From contig NZ_KB899813.1 of assembly GCF_000378425.1 (NCBI RefSeq), positions 111,146 to 175,145 of the forward strand: 64,000 nucleotides of DNA, in the 5' to 3' direction. Under the pieces are notes generated by a model. That model saw nothing but the letters and a program-made list of their open reading frames with translations. It ran no database searches and was not told the origin of the DNA. The DNA is from Cohnella laeviribosi DSM 21336. GTDB lineage: Bacteria; Bacillota; Bacilli; Paenibacillales; Paenibacillaceae. Positions 53,380-61,897 of this stretch are shown in pieces. The first letter of the stretch is position 1, and every line of letters begins with the position of its first letter. The position numbers and the translations under genes were made by a program.

Positions 53380-53470
53380 AACGCTGGACGTCGAGCGGGC
53401 CGATGATTAGCCCTGCCCGCAGGGACGATCGTCCGGACGCACAACGAGAACATACGGGGGGAATACGCAC

Positions 53471-54811
53471 ATGAAATCTTGGAAAAAGGGATTTGCCGGC
53501 GCGATGGTTTTCGTTCTGTGCCTGGTTTTGCTCAGCGCCTGCGGCAGCTCAAGCGACAATGCCGCTTCAAGCGGCTCCTCGGAAGGCGGCTCGTCGGATC
53601 CGTCGTCGAAGCCGGTCACGATTACGCTGATGGCCTCGGGCACGAAGGCGGCAAACGGCGAAGACTTCCTACTGGACATCATGCCGAAGCTCGTCAAGGA
53701 GAAATTCCCGAACGTCACGCTGGAAACGTCTAAGCTCCCGGACGATCAGTACGAAACGTCGGTCCGGACGAAGCTGGCAGCGGGACAAGGCCCCGACATC
53801 TTCTGGATATGGCCGCGCATGTCGTCGATGGGCGCCGTCGATATGGCCAAGGCGGGCTACGCCGCCGATCTGTCGGATCTGTCCTTCATGAACAACATCA
53901 GCGAAAGCGCCCGCAAAGACATGTCCTATGAAGGCAAAGTGTACGGCATTGCGAACGGCATCGATTTTCTCGGCGTGTATTACAACAAGGAGCTGTTCGA
54001 GAAAGCCGGCATCACGTCCGTCCCGACGGATTGGGAATCCTTCCTCGCGGCGTGCCAGAAGCTGAAGGACGCGGGCATTACGCCGATCGTCATGGGCGAC
54101 AAGGATTCGTGGTACATCCAGTTCGGCATGTACCAAATCGCCGCCAACGTCGTCTATCCGGGCGAAATGGACTTCGACACGAAGCTGCAGGCCGGCGAGC
54201 GTTCGCTGACCGATCCGAAATGGGTCAAAACGATTTCGATGTATAAAGAGCTGTACGACAAAGGCTATATCGTCAAAAATTCGCTCGGCATCGGCGGAAC
54301 CCAAGCCGCGCAATTGTTCGTGGACGGCAAAGCGGCCATGGCGTTCGACGGCACGTGGAACTATCAGGCCCTCACGGCCAAAGGCGCAGCCGACTTCACC
54401 CGCGGGTTCTTCCCGCTGCCGGCCAACCCGGCCGGCCAGCCGACCTATATCTCGGCGGCCACTTCCGCTGGCTTTGCGGTCAACGCAAAGTCGAAGAACG
54501 TCGAGCTGGCCAAACAAATTCTCGAATATCTGTTCGACGGCCAGTCTCCGCTGTTCAAGGCGTGGGTCGAAACGAATCCGTCGATCAGCGTGTACAAGGA
54601 CGTTCCGCTGAACCACGACCTGTACAAGGACGCATACGAGGTATACAAAACCGGCAACGCGGTCTACTTCTGCAACCAAATGTGGCCGAGCGGCGTCGCC
54701 GACGAAATGCAGGCCAAGTTCTCCGAAATTATCGGCGGCAAGAAAACGACGCCGGAAGACGTGGCGAAAGCGATGGACGCCAAGTTCAAGCAATTGTGGA
54801 AAAACCATTAA
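53471..54811 (+). CDS. sugar-binding lipoprotein (SBP_bac_1)
   Basis: A 446-residue extracellular solute receptor. Lipobox LLSAC, Ser/Gly linker, then a type II binding fold: KPVTITLMASGTKAANGEDFL, PDIFWIWPRMSSMGAVDMAKAG, VYYNKELFEKAGI, and the GKAAMAFDGTWNYQ segment common in this family. GGGGGGA precedes the ATG. It feeds permeases at 54900 and 55778. The ligand is an oligosaccharide or glycoside, not identified. Confidence 0.9.
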   Translation: MKSWKKGFAGAMVFVLCLVLLSACGSSSDNAASSGSSEGGSSDPSSKPVTITLMASGTKAANGEDFLLDIMPKLVKEKFPNVTLETSKLPDDQYETSVRTKLAAGQGPDIFWIWPRMSSMGAVDMAKAGYAADLSDLSFMNNISESARKDMSYEGKVYGIANGIDFLGVYYNKELFEKAGITSVPTDWESFLAACQKLKDAGITPIVMGDKDSWYIQFGMYQIAANVVYPGEMDFDTKLQAGERSLTDPKWVKTISMYKELYDKGYIVKNSLGIGGTQAAQLFVDGKAAMAFDGTWNYQALTAKGAADFTRGFFPLPANPAGQPTYISAATSAGFAVNAKSKNVELAKQILEYLFDGQSPLFKAWVETNPSISVYKDVPLNHDLYKDAYEVYKTGNAVYFCNQMWPSGVADEMQAKFSEIIGGKKTTPEDVAKAMDAKFKQLWKNH

Positions 54812-54899
54812 CCCGCTGGCTGTTGGAAGCGGCAATTGATCCGGTTGACGGTCTCCCCGTCTTCCGGATACGGCCGCGAGCGGAAAGGAATGAAGCAGC

Positions 54900-55781
54900 A
54901 TGAATTCGACGGTCATGAAAAAGTCGCTGTACTTTTTTGCCGTGCCGGCCCTTCTTTTTTACCTGTTGTTTTGGATCTTCCCCATCTTGAAGCTGTTTCA
55001 ATACAGCTTTACGGACTTTAACGGCTTCGCGACCCAATACAGCTATATCGGCTTCAGCAATTACAAGGAATTGTTCCGCGAAGGAACGCTGGGAGAGTCG
55101 GTCAAAAATACGCTGATCTACACGTTCATTTCCGTTGTCCTCGGCAACCTCATCGCGTTGGGGCTCGCCCTGATCCTGAATTTGAAAATCCGAGCCAAAG
55201 GGCTGTACCGTTCTTTGGCCTATATTCCGACCTTGTTCAGCGCGATTGTCGTCGGGTTCATCTGGAGCTACGTGTACATGCCGGAGTCCGGCCTGCTGGC
55301 GACCCTGCTCGGCAAGCTCGGCATCGACAGCGGCGACATGAATTTGCTCGGCAGCTATTCTTCCGCGCTGTACGCGATTATTTTCGTCGAAATCTGGAAA
55401 AACATCGGCACGAGCACGATCATTTTCCTGGCCGGACTGCAGACGGTGCCGAACGACCTGATCGAAGCGGGCAAAATCGACGGCGCGAGTGCCTGGAATC
55501 TGTTCCGCCATATCAAAGTTCCGCTGCTCGCGACCGCGATCACCATCAACGTCACCTTAAGCCTCATCAACGGGCTGAAGGCGTTCGACTATCCGTTCAT
55601 CATGACGAACGGGGGTCCTGGAACGTCGACGAACACGCTGATTTTCTCGATTTACAAGATGGCCTTTACGGAACAGATTTTCGGCAAGGCTTCCGCGCTC
55701 GGAATCATTTCGTTTGCGCTCATCATCGCCATTACCGCCGTCGTTGTGGTCCGGCTGAACAAGCGGGAGGTGTCGGCATGA
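54900..55781 (+). CDS. carbohydrate ABC importer permease 1 (MalF/UgpA class)
   Basis: A 293-residue permease with six membrane segments from FFAVPALLFYLLFWIFPILK. The EAA loop reads LIEAGKIDGASAWNLFRHIKVP. AAAGGA precedes the ATG. It overlaps the next permease by 4 bp. As in the aldouronate-type locus, no ATPase is encoded nearby. Confidence 0.92.
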   Translation: MNSTVMKKSLYFFAVPALLFYLLFWIFPILKLFQYSFTDFNGFATQYSYIGFSNYKELFREGTLGESVKNTLIYTFISVVLGNLIALGLALILNLKIRAKGLYRSLAYIPTLFSAIVVGFIWSYVYMPESGLLATLLGKLGIDSGDMNLLGSYSSALYAIIFVEIWKNIGTSTIIFLAGLQTVPNDLIEAGKIDGASAWNLFRHIKVPLLATAITINVTLSLINGLKAFDYPFIMTNGGPGTSTNTLIFSIYKMAFTEQIFGKASALGIISFALIIAITAVVVVRLNKREVSA

Positions 55782-56614
55782 AGCTCGCCGAGATATCCAG
55801 AAAAACGTTGATTCATCTGTGCATCACCGTTCTGCTCGTCGTCAACCTGTACCCGCTCGTCATCGCTTTTTCCAGTTCGCTGCGTTCGGCGGACAATATG
55901 ACGAATCCGATCGTCCTGTTTAACGAAATTACGTTATCCAGCTATAAAGACGCTTTCGCTCGCATGCACTTTCCGACCGCCTTGCTGAACAGCGCCATTT
56001 TGACCGGCATTTCCGTCATCGCGGTCGTCCTTCTGGCGGCCATGGCCGCTTATCCGATGGCAAGGCTGAAGACCGGGCTGAGCAAGTTTTTGTATTTGTT
56101 TTTCCTCGGCGGGCTTGTCGTCCCGGGCCAAATGGTGCTGATTCCGATCGTGCAGATGATGAATTCGATGCATATTCCCAGCACGCAGTTTACGCCGATT
56201 TTGTTGTTTATTACGTGCAGCCTTCCGTTCTCGACCTTTTTGTATACCGGATTTATCAAGAGCAGCGTTCCCGAAGAAGTGGAAGAGTCCGCGCATCTGG
56301 ACGGAGCGGGCCTGTTCCGCCGCTTTTGGCTGATCGTCTTTCCGCTGCTGGTTCCGGTTACGGTATCGGTCGTCATTACGCAGGGCGTCTGGATCTGGAA
56401 CGATTATTTCTTCAATATGATCTTTATTACCAAAGCGGATCAGTCCCCGCTGCCGCTCGCGATGCTCGGCTTCCTCGGCGACCAGCAAAATCCGACGCAG
56501 TGGAACGTTCTGTTCGCGGCCTGCTTCCTTTGCGCGCTGCCGCTGCTCGTCTTGTTTGCGTTCCTACAAAAATATTTCGTCGGCGGCCTGACGGTCGGCT
56601 CCGTTAAAGGATAA
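55778..56614 (+). CDS. carbohydrate ABC importer permease 2 (MalG/UgpE class)
   Basis: A 278-residue MalG-class permease with an EAA loop VEESAHLDGAGLFRRFWLIVFP and C-terminal KYFVGGLTVGSVKG. It is coupled to permease 1 by an ATGA overlap and is followed 46 bp later by the dehydrogenase gene, so import and catabolism are probably cotranscribed. Confidence 0.92.
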   Translation: MKLAEISRKTLIHLCITVLLVVNLYPLVIAFSSSLRSADNMTNPIVLFNEITLSSYKDAFARMHFPTALLNSAILTGISVIAVVLLAAMAAYPMARLKTGLSKFLYLFFLGGLVVPGQMVLIPIVQMMNSMHIPSTQFTPILLFITCSLPFSTFLYTGFIKSSVPEEVEESAHLDGAGLFRRFWLIVFPLLVPVTVSVVITQGVWIWNDYFFNMIFITKADQSPLPLAMLGFLGDQQNPTQWNVLFAACFLCALPLLVLFAFLQKYFVGGLTVGSVKG

Positions 56615-56660
56615 TGTTCCGGCACGAACCATCCATACAAACAGAAGGAGAGCGAAGAAA

Positions 56661-57728
56661 ATGAGCGAAGCGATGGTGCCCGCTACGATGAAAGCCGCCG
56701 TCATGACGAAGCCCGGCCATATCGTCGTGGAAGAGCTCCCGGTTCCGCAGCCCAAGGCGGACGAGGTGCTGGTCAAAGTGATGGCCGTCGGCGTCTGCGG
56801 GTCCGACGTGCATTATTTCGAGCATGGAAGAATCGGTGACGCGGTCGTGCGGTATCCGATGATTCTCGGCCACGAATGCGCGGGCGAGGTGGCCGCGGTC
56901 GGGTCCGCCGTTACCCGCCATCGGGTCGGGGACCGCGTCGCCATCGAGCCGGGCGTGACTTGCGGCCGCTGCGAGGCATGCAAGGCGGGGCGCTACAACC
57001 TGTGCCCCGACGTGGTCTTTTACGCGACGCCGCCCGTCGACGGCGCGTTCGCCCAATATGTGACGATCCGCGAGGATTTCGCGTTCGGTATTCCCGATCA
57101 TCTGTCGTACGAGGAAGCTGCGCTGATCGAGCCGTTTTCCGTCGGCATTCATGCCGCGAAGCGTACGCGGCTGCAGCCGGGATCGACGGTCGCTATCATG
57201 GGAATGGGGCCGGTCGGGCTGATGGCCGTCGTCGCCGCCAAGGCGTTCGGCGCGGGCCGGATTATCGTGGCGGACCTGGAGCCGGCTCGCCTCGAAGCCG
57301 CGCTGAAGCTGGGGGCGACGCATGCCATTAACGTGCGCGAGGAGGATGCGGTCAACAAGGTGTTCGAACTGACCGGAGGCCGCGGCGCCGATGTCGCCTG
57401 GGAAACGGCCGGCTATCCCCGCGCGCTCCAGTCCGCGCTGCTGTCGCTTCGCCGCGGCGGCAAGCTGGCGGTCGTCGGGCTTCCCGCCCAGGCGGAAATT
57501 CCGCTTAACGTGCATGCGATGACGGACCGCGAAATCGACATTTACGGCGTCTTCCGCTATGCGAACACCTATCCGAGCGCCATCGAAATGCTGGCCTCCG
57601 GCATCGCCGACGCCGCGGCGCTCGTGACGGACCGCTATCCGCTGGCGCAAACGCAAGAGGCGATGGTGCGCGCGATGACGAACAAAAGCGGCAGCCTGAA
57701 AGTGATGGTATACCCGAACGCGGAATAA
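56661..57728 (+). CDS. zinc-dependent polyol (sorbitol/xylitol-type) dehydrogenase
   Basis: A 355-residue medium-chain dehydrogenase that oxidises a sugar alcohol with NAD. Catalytic zinc ligands are in GVCGSDVHYFEHG, GHECAGEV and ALIEPFSVG; the structural zinc cysteines are CGRCEACKAGRYNLC; the nucleotide site is GMGPVGLM, with an acidic ADLEPARLE strand end favouring NAD over NADP. GGAG precedes the ATG. It lies between the importer and the GH78-like gene, suggesting that the imported glycoside releases a polyol or related sugar. Confidence 0.9.
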   Translation: MSEAMVPATMKAAVMTKPGHIVVEELPVPQPKADEVLVKVMAVGVCGSDVHYFEHGRIGDAVVRYPMILGHECAGEVAAVGSAVTRHRVGDRVAIEPGVTCGRCEACKAGRYNLCPDVVFYATPPVDGAFAQYVTIREDFAFGIPDHLSYEEAALIEPFSVGIHAAKRTRLQPGSTVAIMGMGPVGLMAVVAAKAFGAGRIIVADLEPARLEAALKLGATHAINVREEDAVNKVFELTGGRGADVAWETAGYPRALQSALLSLRRGGKLAVVGLPAQAEIPLNVHAMTDREIDIYGVFRYANTYPSAIEMLASGIADAAALVTDRYPLAQTQEAMVRAMTNKSGSLKVMVYPNAE

Positions 57729-57741
57729 AGAGGTGTGAACA

Positions 57742-59295
57742 TTGAGCATAAACGAAGCGCTGCTGGCGAAAGCGGAGCAGCTGATACCGAGCATGATCGA
57801 AACCAGGGTGGAGCCAGTCCGCCTTGTCGACGTCCATGAGGACGCCCAAGCCGTTCAGGGCTGGAGCGCCAGAGCCGCCGGCGACGCCGGCGCGATCAAG
57901 ACCGGGGCTTACGGCAAGGGAGACAGCTTTGTTCTCGACTTCGGCGACCACCTGGTCGGGTATTTGCGTTTGTCCGTTCGCCCCGTCGGCAGTCCGCCCG
58001 ACGCGCCGCTGCGCCTGAAGCTGATCTTCGGGGAGACGCCGTGCGAGATCGGCGAGCCGTTCGAGAGCTACAACGGCTGGCTCAGCAGCTCCTGGCTGCA
58101 GGAAGAAATCCTGACCGTGGACGTCCTGCCGGCCGAGCTTCGGCTGCCGCGCCGCTACTGCTTCCGGTACGTGAAGGTCGCGGTCGTCGATACGTCGCCG
58201 AAATACAAGGTTTCGTTTCCCGACGTTCACTGCATCGCGGTGACCTCGGGCGATCCTTCCAACATCAGGCCTTTGCCGGAGCATTATCCCGAAGATATCG
58301 CGGCGATGGACCGGATCGGCATCAAGACGCTGCAGGATTGCATGCAGACCGTCTTCGAGGACGGACCGAAGCGGGACCGCCGGCTGTGGATCGGCGATTT
58401 GCGGCTGCAGGCGCTCGCCAATTACGAGACGTTCCGCAACGACGATCTGGTCAAGCGCTGCCTGTATCTGTTCGGCAGTTTGCTGCTGGAGGACGGAGCG
58501 GTCGGCGCCTGCATCTTCGAGAAGCCGGCGCCGCATGTGGACGATACGCGCCTGTACGACTATTCGCTGTTTTTCGTGCCGACGCTGCTCGATTACGTCG
58601 AGGCGACGAATGACCGGCAGACGCTCGAAGAGCTGTGGCCGGTCGCCCGCAGTCAGCTTGAAATCGGGCTGCGCCGCCTGGATGAGCGGGGCGTCGTCCG
58701 GGACGACGCGACGTGGTGGTGCTTCATCGATTGGCATGAGGAGCTAAATAAGCAGGCGCCCGCCCAAGCGGTGCTGCTGTACTGCCTGAAGCGCGGACTG
58801 AAGCTGGCCCGGAAGATGCGGGACGGAGCCGCCGAAGCTTGGATCGCCGCCGGCATCGACGAGGTGACCCGGGCGACGCTTGCGCATTTGTGGGACGAGG
58901 AGCGGGGCTTCTTCGTCAGCGGGGAGCGGCGCCAGGTGTCCTGGGCGTCGCAAATCTGGATGGTTCTGGCCGAAGTGTTCGGCCCGGAGGACAACGCCAA
59001 GCTGCTGAGACGGCTGGCGGAGGAGCCGGAGGCGGTCCCGATGACGACGCCGTATATGTACCATCATTATATCGAGGCGCTCATCGCCAGCGGCGAGCCC
59101 GAAGTGGCGCTAAAGCAGATGCGCCGCTACTGGGGCGGGATGGTCGAGGACGGCGCCGACACCTTCTGGGAGCTGTACAACCCCGACGACAAGCGGATGT
59201 CGCCTTACGGCAGCTTCCTCATCAACAGCTATTGCCATGCTTGGAGCTGCACGCCCACGTACTTTATCCGGAAGCATTTCAAGGATATGTTCTGA
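57742..59295 (+). CDS. GH78-like (alpha-L-rhamnosidase-related) six-hairpin glycosidase
   Basis: A 517-residue protein with an N-terminal beta-sandwich-like part (about 40-170) and an (alpha/alpha)6 barrel. The signature EDGPKRDRRLWIGDLRLQALANYETF near residue 205-230 parallels the D-G-P-x-R-D-R-x-x-W-x-G-D acid motif of GH78 enzymes, and DATWWCFIDW and TFWELYNPDD fall where later active-site residues sit. It is shorter than full GH78 enzymes. The start is TTG 57742 with AGAGGTG upstream. No signal peptide is present, so it acts on imported glycosides. The exact linkage is uncertain. Confidence 0.75.
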   Translation: MSINEALLAKAEQLIPSMIETRVEPVRLVDVHEDAQAVQGWSARAAGDAGAIKTGAYGKGDSFVLDFGDHLVGYLRLSVRPVGSPPDAPLRLKLIFGETPCEIGEPFESYNGWLSSSWLQEEILTVDVLPAELRLPRRYCFRYVKVAVVDTSPKYKVSFPDVHCIAVTSGDPSNIRPLPEHYPEDIAAMDRIGIKTLQDCMQTVFEDGPKRDRRLWIGDLRLQALANYETFRNDDLVKRCLYLFGSLLLEDGAVGACIFEKPAPHVDDTRLYDYSLFFVPTLLDYVEATNDRQTLEELWPVARSQLEIGLRRLDERGVVRDDATWWCFIDWHEELNKQAPAQAVLLYCLKRGLKLARKMRDGAAEAWIAAGIDEVTRATLAHLWDEERGFFVSGERRQVSWASQIWMVLAEVFGPEDNAKLLRRLAEEPEAVPMTTPYMYHHYIEALIASGEPEVALKQMRRYWGGMVEDGADTFWELYNPDDKRMSPYGSFLINSYCHAWSCTPTYFIRKHFKDMF

Positions 59296-59300
59296 CGAAA

Positions 59301-59336
59301 AAATCCCGCCAAGCTCGGCTGGGCCTGGCGGGATGA
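59301..59336 (-). terminator. terminator for the minus-strand YjcZ-like gene
   Basis: ATCCCGCCA...TGGCGGGAT stem (59303-59334); read on the minus strand it is followed by TTTTTT. It may also stop the plus-strand operon weakly. Confidence 0.65.
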
Positions 59337-59344
59337 AGAAGAAC

Positions 59345-59446
59345 TTAGAAACCGATGCCGGCGCGCAGAATGATGATAAGAAGAATGAACAGAACAAGGA
59401 CGAATGCAAACGCGCTTCCGCCGCCGTATCCACCAACATAACCCAT
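59345..59446 (-). CDS. YjcZ-family small membrane protein
   Basis: Minus-strand ORF of 33 codons encoding MGYVGGYGGGSAFAFVLV then a run of Leu/Ile and ending RAGIGF. The Gly/Tyr-rich N terminus followed by one hydrophobic helix is the hallmark of YjcZ-type proteins of Bacillales, several of which are made during sporulation. GGTGGTGAT lies before the ATG and a terminator directly follows. Too short for standard gene callers, but the family pattern is distinctive. Confidence 0.85.
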   Translation of the reverse strand: MGYVGGYGGGSAFAFVLVLFILLIIILRAGIGF

Positions 59447-59653
59447 CGAAATCACCACCGGATGTTTTATTGTGATGTTGAATCGCATCGTCAGTTTATG
59501 CGCCGGCGGTCTCCGTGGCTTGTACGCTTACCTAGCCCTATCTTTGTCGAACGATTTACGGTCCCGTCCGCCTTGCGGCCGGGACGTTTGCTTTTAAGGC
59601 GGGATGCAAGGATAATAGAAAGCAAAATCGTTGTTCAACGGAGGAATGACGCC

Positions 59654-60220
59654 TTGCCTCATTTGTTGATCAGGGGAATCGCTCCCGAACGGGTTCGCGC
59701 CGTCAGCCGGCCGCTGATTGCGGAGCTGGCCGCCATTTACGAATGTCCGCCGGACCATATTATGCTGGAATGCCTGCATACCACCGCATTTTTCGACGGA
59801 GAAGAGGCGCCCTCGTATCCTTTTATCGAAGTGGCCTGGTTCGACCGGGGACCGGAAGCTCGCGACCGGTTTGCGGAGGCGGTGGATCGCCATGTGCGGG
59901 GGCTTGGCGTTCCGGAGCTGGAAATCGCGTTTCGGGTTTATCGTCAAGAAGACTACTATATAAATGGAAAAAGCGTGCGGGCCGAAAACGAGGAACGGAA
60001 GCGGGAGAAAGAGTGGAAGCAGGAGCGGGACCAGGAGCGGAAGCGGGAAAAGGACTCCGCAAGTTCGCATCCGTCCATGGAGGCGCTGCAGTCCGCCCTG
60101 CGGGAAGCGGAGTCGGAAAACCGCAAGCTGAAGGAGGAACTGGCGAAAGCAAGAAGAGCGCTGCTGTCGGCGACGGGAGGGCGCATGTCGAGCAAGCTGA
60201 GAGATGCGCTTCGGGAATAA
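59654..60220 (+). CDS. DUF1904-type protein with charged C-terminal coiled coil
   Basis: A 188-residue protein. Residues 1-105 resemble the DUF1904/tautomerase-like fold (PHLLIRGIAPERVRAVSRPLIAELA, ending with FRVYRQEDYYINGK). Residues about 110-185 are a Lys/Glu/Arg-rich helical tail (KREKEWKQERDQERKREKD, then LQSALREAESENRKLKEEL), likely a coiled coil. Start TTG 59654 with GGAGG at 59640-59644 gives Pro2, as in tautomerase-type proteins; the frame runs back to 59237 through other genes. Function unknown. Confidence 0.75.
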   Translation: MPHLLIRGIAPERVRAVSRPLIAELAAIYECPPDHIMLECLHTTAFFDGEEAPSYPFIEVAWFDRGPEARDRFAEAVDRHVRGLGVPELEIAFRVYRQEDYYINGKSVRAENEERKREKEWKQERDQERKREKDSASSHPSMEALQSALREAESENRKLKEELAKARRALLSATGGRMSSKLRDALRE

Positions 60221-60277
60221 GCGTCTCGCTGGAACGGTTGGCGGTCGGCACCATCGAGGCAGGCAGGAGGCACTGGG

Positions 60278-60562
60278 ATGGATCAAGATCTGATTTTTCT
60301 TTTTGTCGCGTATCTGGTTTTCATCAATCTGCTTGCGTACGGCATGATGGGAGCCGACAAACGGCGGGCCAAACGGAAGCAAAGACGCATCCCGGAGGCC
60401 CGCCTGTTTCTGGCGGCCGCCGCCTTCGGAGCGCTGGGGGCGTGGCTCGGCATGCGGGTATGGCGGCACAAGACGAAGCACGCTTCCTTCGTCGTCGGCA
60501 TTCCCGTTTTGCTCGCGGTCAATGTGCTGGTTCTCGTCTGGTTGTTTCAAAGCATGCGATAA
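60278..60562 (+). CDS. DUF1294 family membrane protein
   Basis: A 94-residue membrane protein with three hydrophobic segments and the family motif GADKRRAKRKQRRIPEARL followed by GALGAWLGMRVWRHKTKH. AGGAGG precedes the ATG. Small DUF1294 proteins have no assigned role. It converges on the LCP gene. Confidence 0.88.
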   Translation: MDQDLIFLFVAYLVFINLLAYGMMGADKRRAKRKQRRIPEARLFLAAAAFGALGAWLGMRVWRHKTKHASFVVGIPVLLAVNVLVLVWLFQSMR

Positions 60563-60580
60563 ACGGGCCGGCCCGTTCCG

Positions 60581-61645
60581 CTACCGGGCGGAGTCCGACG
60601 AAGGATCGACGCTGACGACGTCGGCCAGCTCCAAATCGGCGGCCGGAGGGAGACCGGCCTGCGTCCTTAGCGAATCGATCGCTTCGGTCAAATCGTTTTC
60701 GTCCACGTAAATGTAGGGGCTTTCCCAACGGGTTTCCAGCGGGATGACCCGGATGCTGTCGGGCTTCATGTCCCGGAAATGCAAAATCCAGTCGCGCAGT
60801 TCGGACTTCGGAATGTCGGTGCGCACGTTGTCGCCCACGATGTCGATGACATCGTCCCATTGGGCCATGCCTTTGAAAGAGGCCAGCTTGTCGAGAAGCT
60901 TGGTGAGCACCTGCTGCTGGCGGCCGTTGCGCTCGATGTCGGAAGACGGCCCCGTCCCGCCGTTGGACTTGCGGTAGCGGACAAAGTCGAGCACTTGCTT
61001 GCCGTTCAGTTCTTGCAGGCCTTTTTTGAGATCGATGTTGGTTCCGTCCGCGTTGTCGCGGTATTTCATGTCCATATCGACGTCGATCGTCAGCCCGCCG
61101 ACGGCATCGACAAGCTGCCTCAGCCCGTCGAAGTTGATGACCGCCATGTAGTCGATCGGAAGCTGGAACAGCTCGCTGAAAAACGCTTTGGTGTTGGCGA
61201 TGGCCGTCTCCTTGTCCTTGCCGTAGAAATAGGCGTAATAATAGTTTGCCTTGTGGGGGCTGAGCGTCTTCGGCTTTAATTGCATGTCGCGGGGAAGCGA
61301 CACGATGCTGGCGGTCCGGGTGTTCAAATTGAGGCTTACGAGCATAATCACATCCGTATTGAGCGTGCCGCCGCTTCCTTCTCGTTGATCCACGCCCGCC
61401 AGCAGGAAGGTCAGCGCTTCGGTTCTCTCTTCCTGCGGTTTCGGTTCCGTCGTGCTCTCCGGCTCATTCGGGGACGAAGCGGACGGGGAAGGGGAATTCG
61501 GCGCCGCTATGCGGCCCAGAGCGGAATCCGTCTTGTACATCAGATAACCGGCATAGGCGGCAACCGCGACGACAATCGAACAGAAAACGAGGCTAACGGC
61601 TAGGGCCGTTCTACGAAGCTTGCTTTTGGGCAGTTTCAGTTTCAT
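60581..61645 (-). CDS. LytR-CpsA-Psr (LCP) family protein
   Basis: Minus-strand 354-residue membrane-anchored enzyme. A single N-terminal helix (AVSLVFCSIVVAVAAYAGYLMY) is followed by a Pro/Ser/Glu linker and an LCP domain: LLAGVDQREGSGGTLNTDVIMLVSL, SIVSLPRDMQL, KANYYYAYFYG, VGGLTIDVDMDM and VLDFVRYRKSNGG. LCP proteins transfer undecaprenyl-linked glycopolymers to peptidoglycan. GGAGGAA precedes the ATG. The conserved Arg/Asp residues of the active site are present. Confidence 0.92.
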   Translation of the reverse strand: MKLKLPKSKLRRTALAVSLVFCSIVVAVAAYAGYLMYKTDSALGRIAAPNSPSPSASSPNEPESTTEPKPQEERTEALTFLLAGVDQREGSGGTLNTDVIMLVSLNLNTRTASIVSLPRDMQLKPKTLSPHKANYYYAYFYGKDKETAIANTKAFFSELFQLPIDYMAVINFDGLRQLVDAVGGLTIDVDMDMKYRDNADGTNIDLKKGLQELNGKQVLDFVRYRKSNGGTGPSSDIERNGRQQQVLTKLLDKLASFKGMAQWDDVIDIVGDNVRTDIPKSELRDWILHFRDMKPDSIRVIPLETRWESPYIYVDENDLTEAIDSLRTQAGLPPAADLELADVVSVDPSSDSAR

Positions 61646-61834
61646 AGGTTCCTCCGGATCGTTCTTGGGACTGTATGCGCAATCATGCTTTTATTGTAAA
61701 CCGATCCGAGCTGCGCCGGAAACAAAAAAATTCCACAGATTAGACGATTCGGCTCGTTTTTGGTTGCACGGCTTGCGGAAAAAAATCGTGGTGCCGGGTC
61801 CGGCCGTCTTTTGCAAAATGATTCCAGAATCCGA

Positions 61835-61863
61835 TGGAAGCCGGGCGAGGTCTGTTCTATAAT
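61835..61863 (+). promoter_or_regulatory. putative sigma-A promoter of the aldo/keto reductase gene
   Basis: TATAAT at 61858-61863 with TGGAAG 17 bp upstream; the start codon follows after 34 bp. Confidence 0.45.
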
Positions 61864-61897
61864 GAAGGCAAACAACAGAAAGTGAGGGAAACCGGAT

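Noticed and set aside
60562..60577. Terminator between the DUF1294 and LCP genes
   Set aside because: AACGGGCCGGCCCGTT is a perfect palindrome but has no loop and no T-run on either strand.
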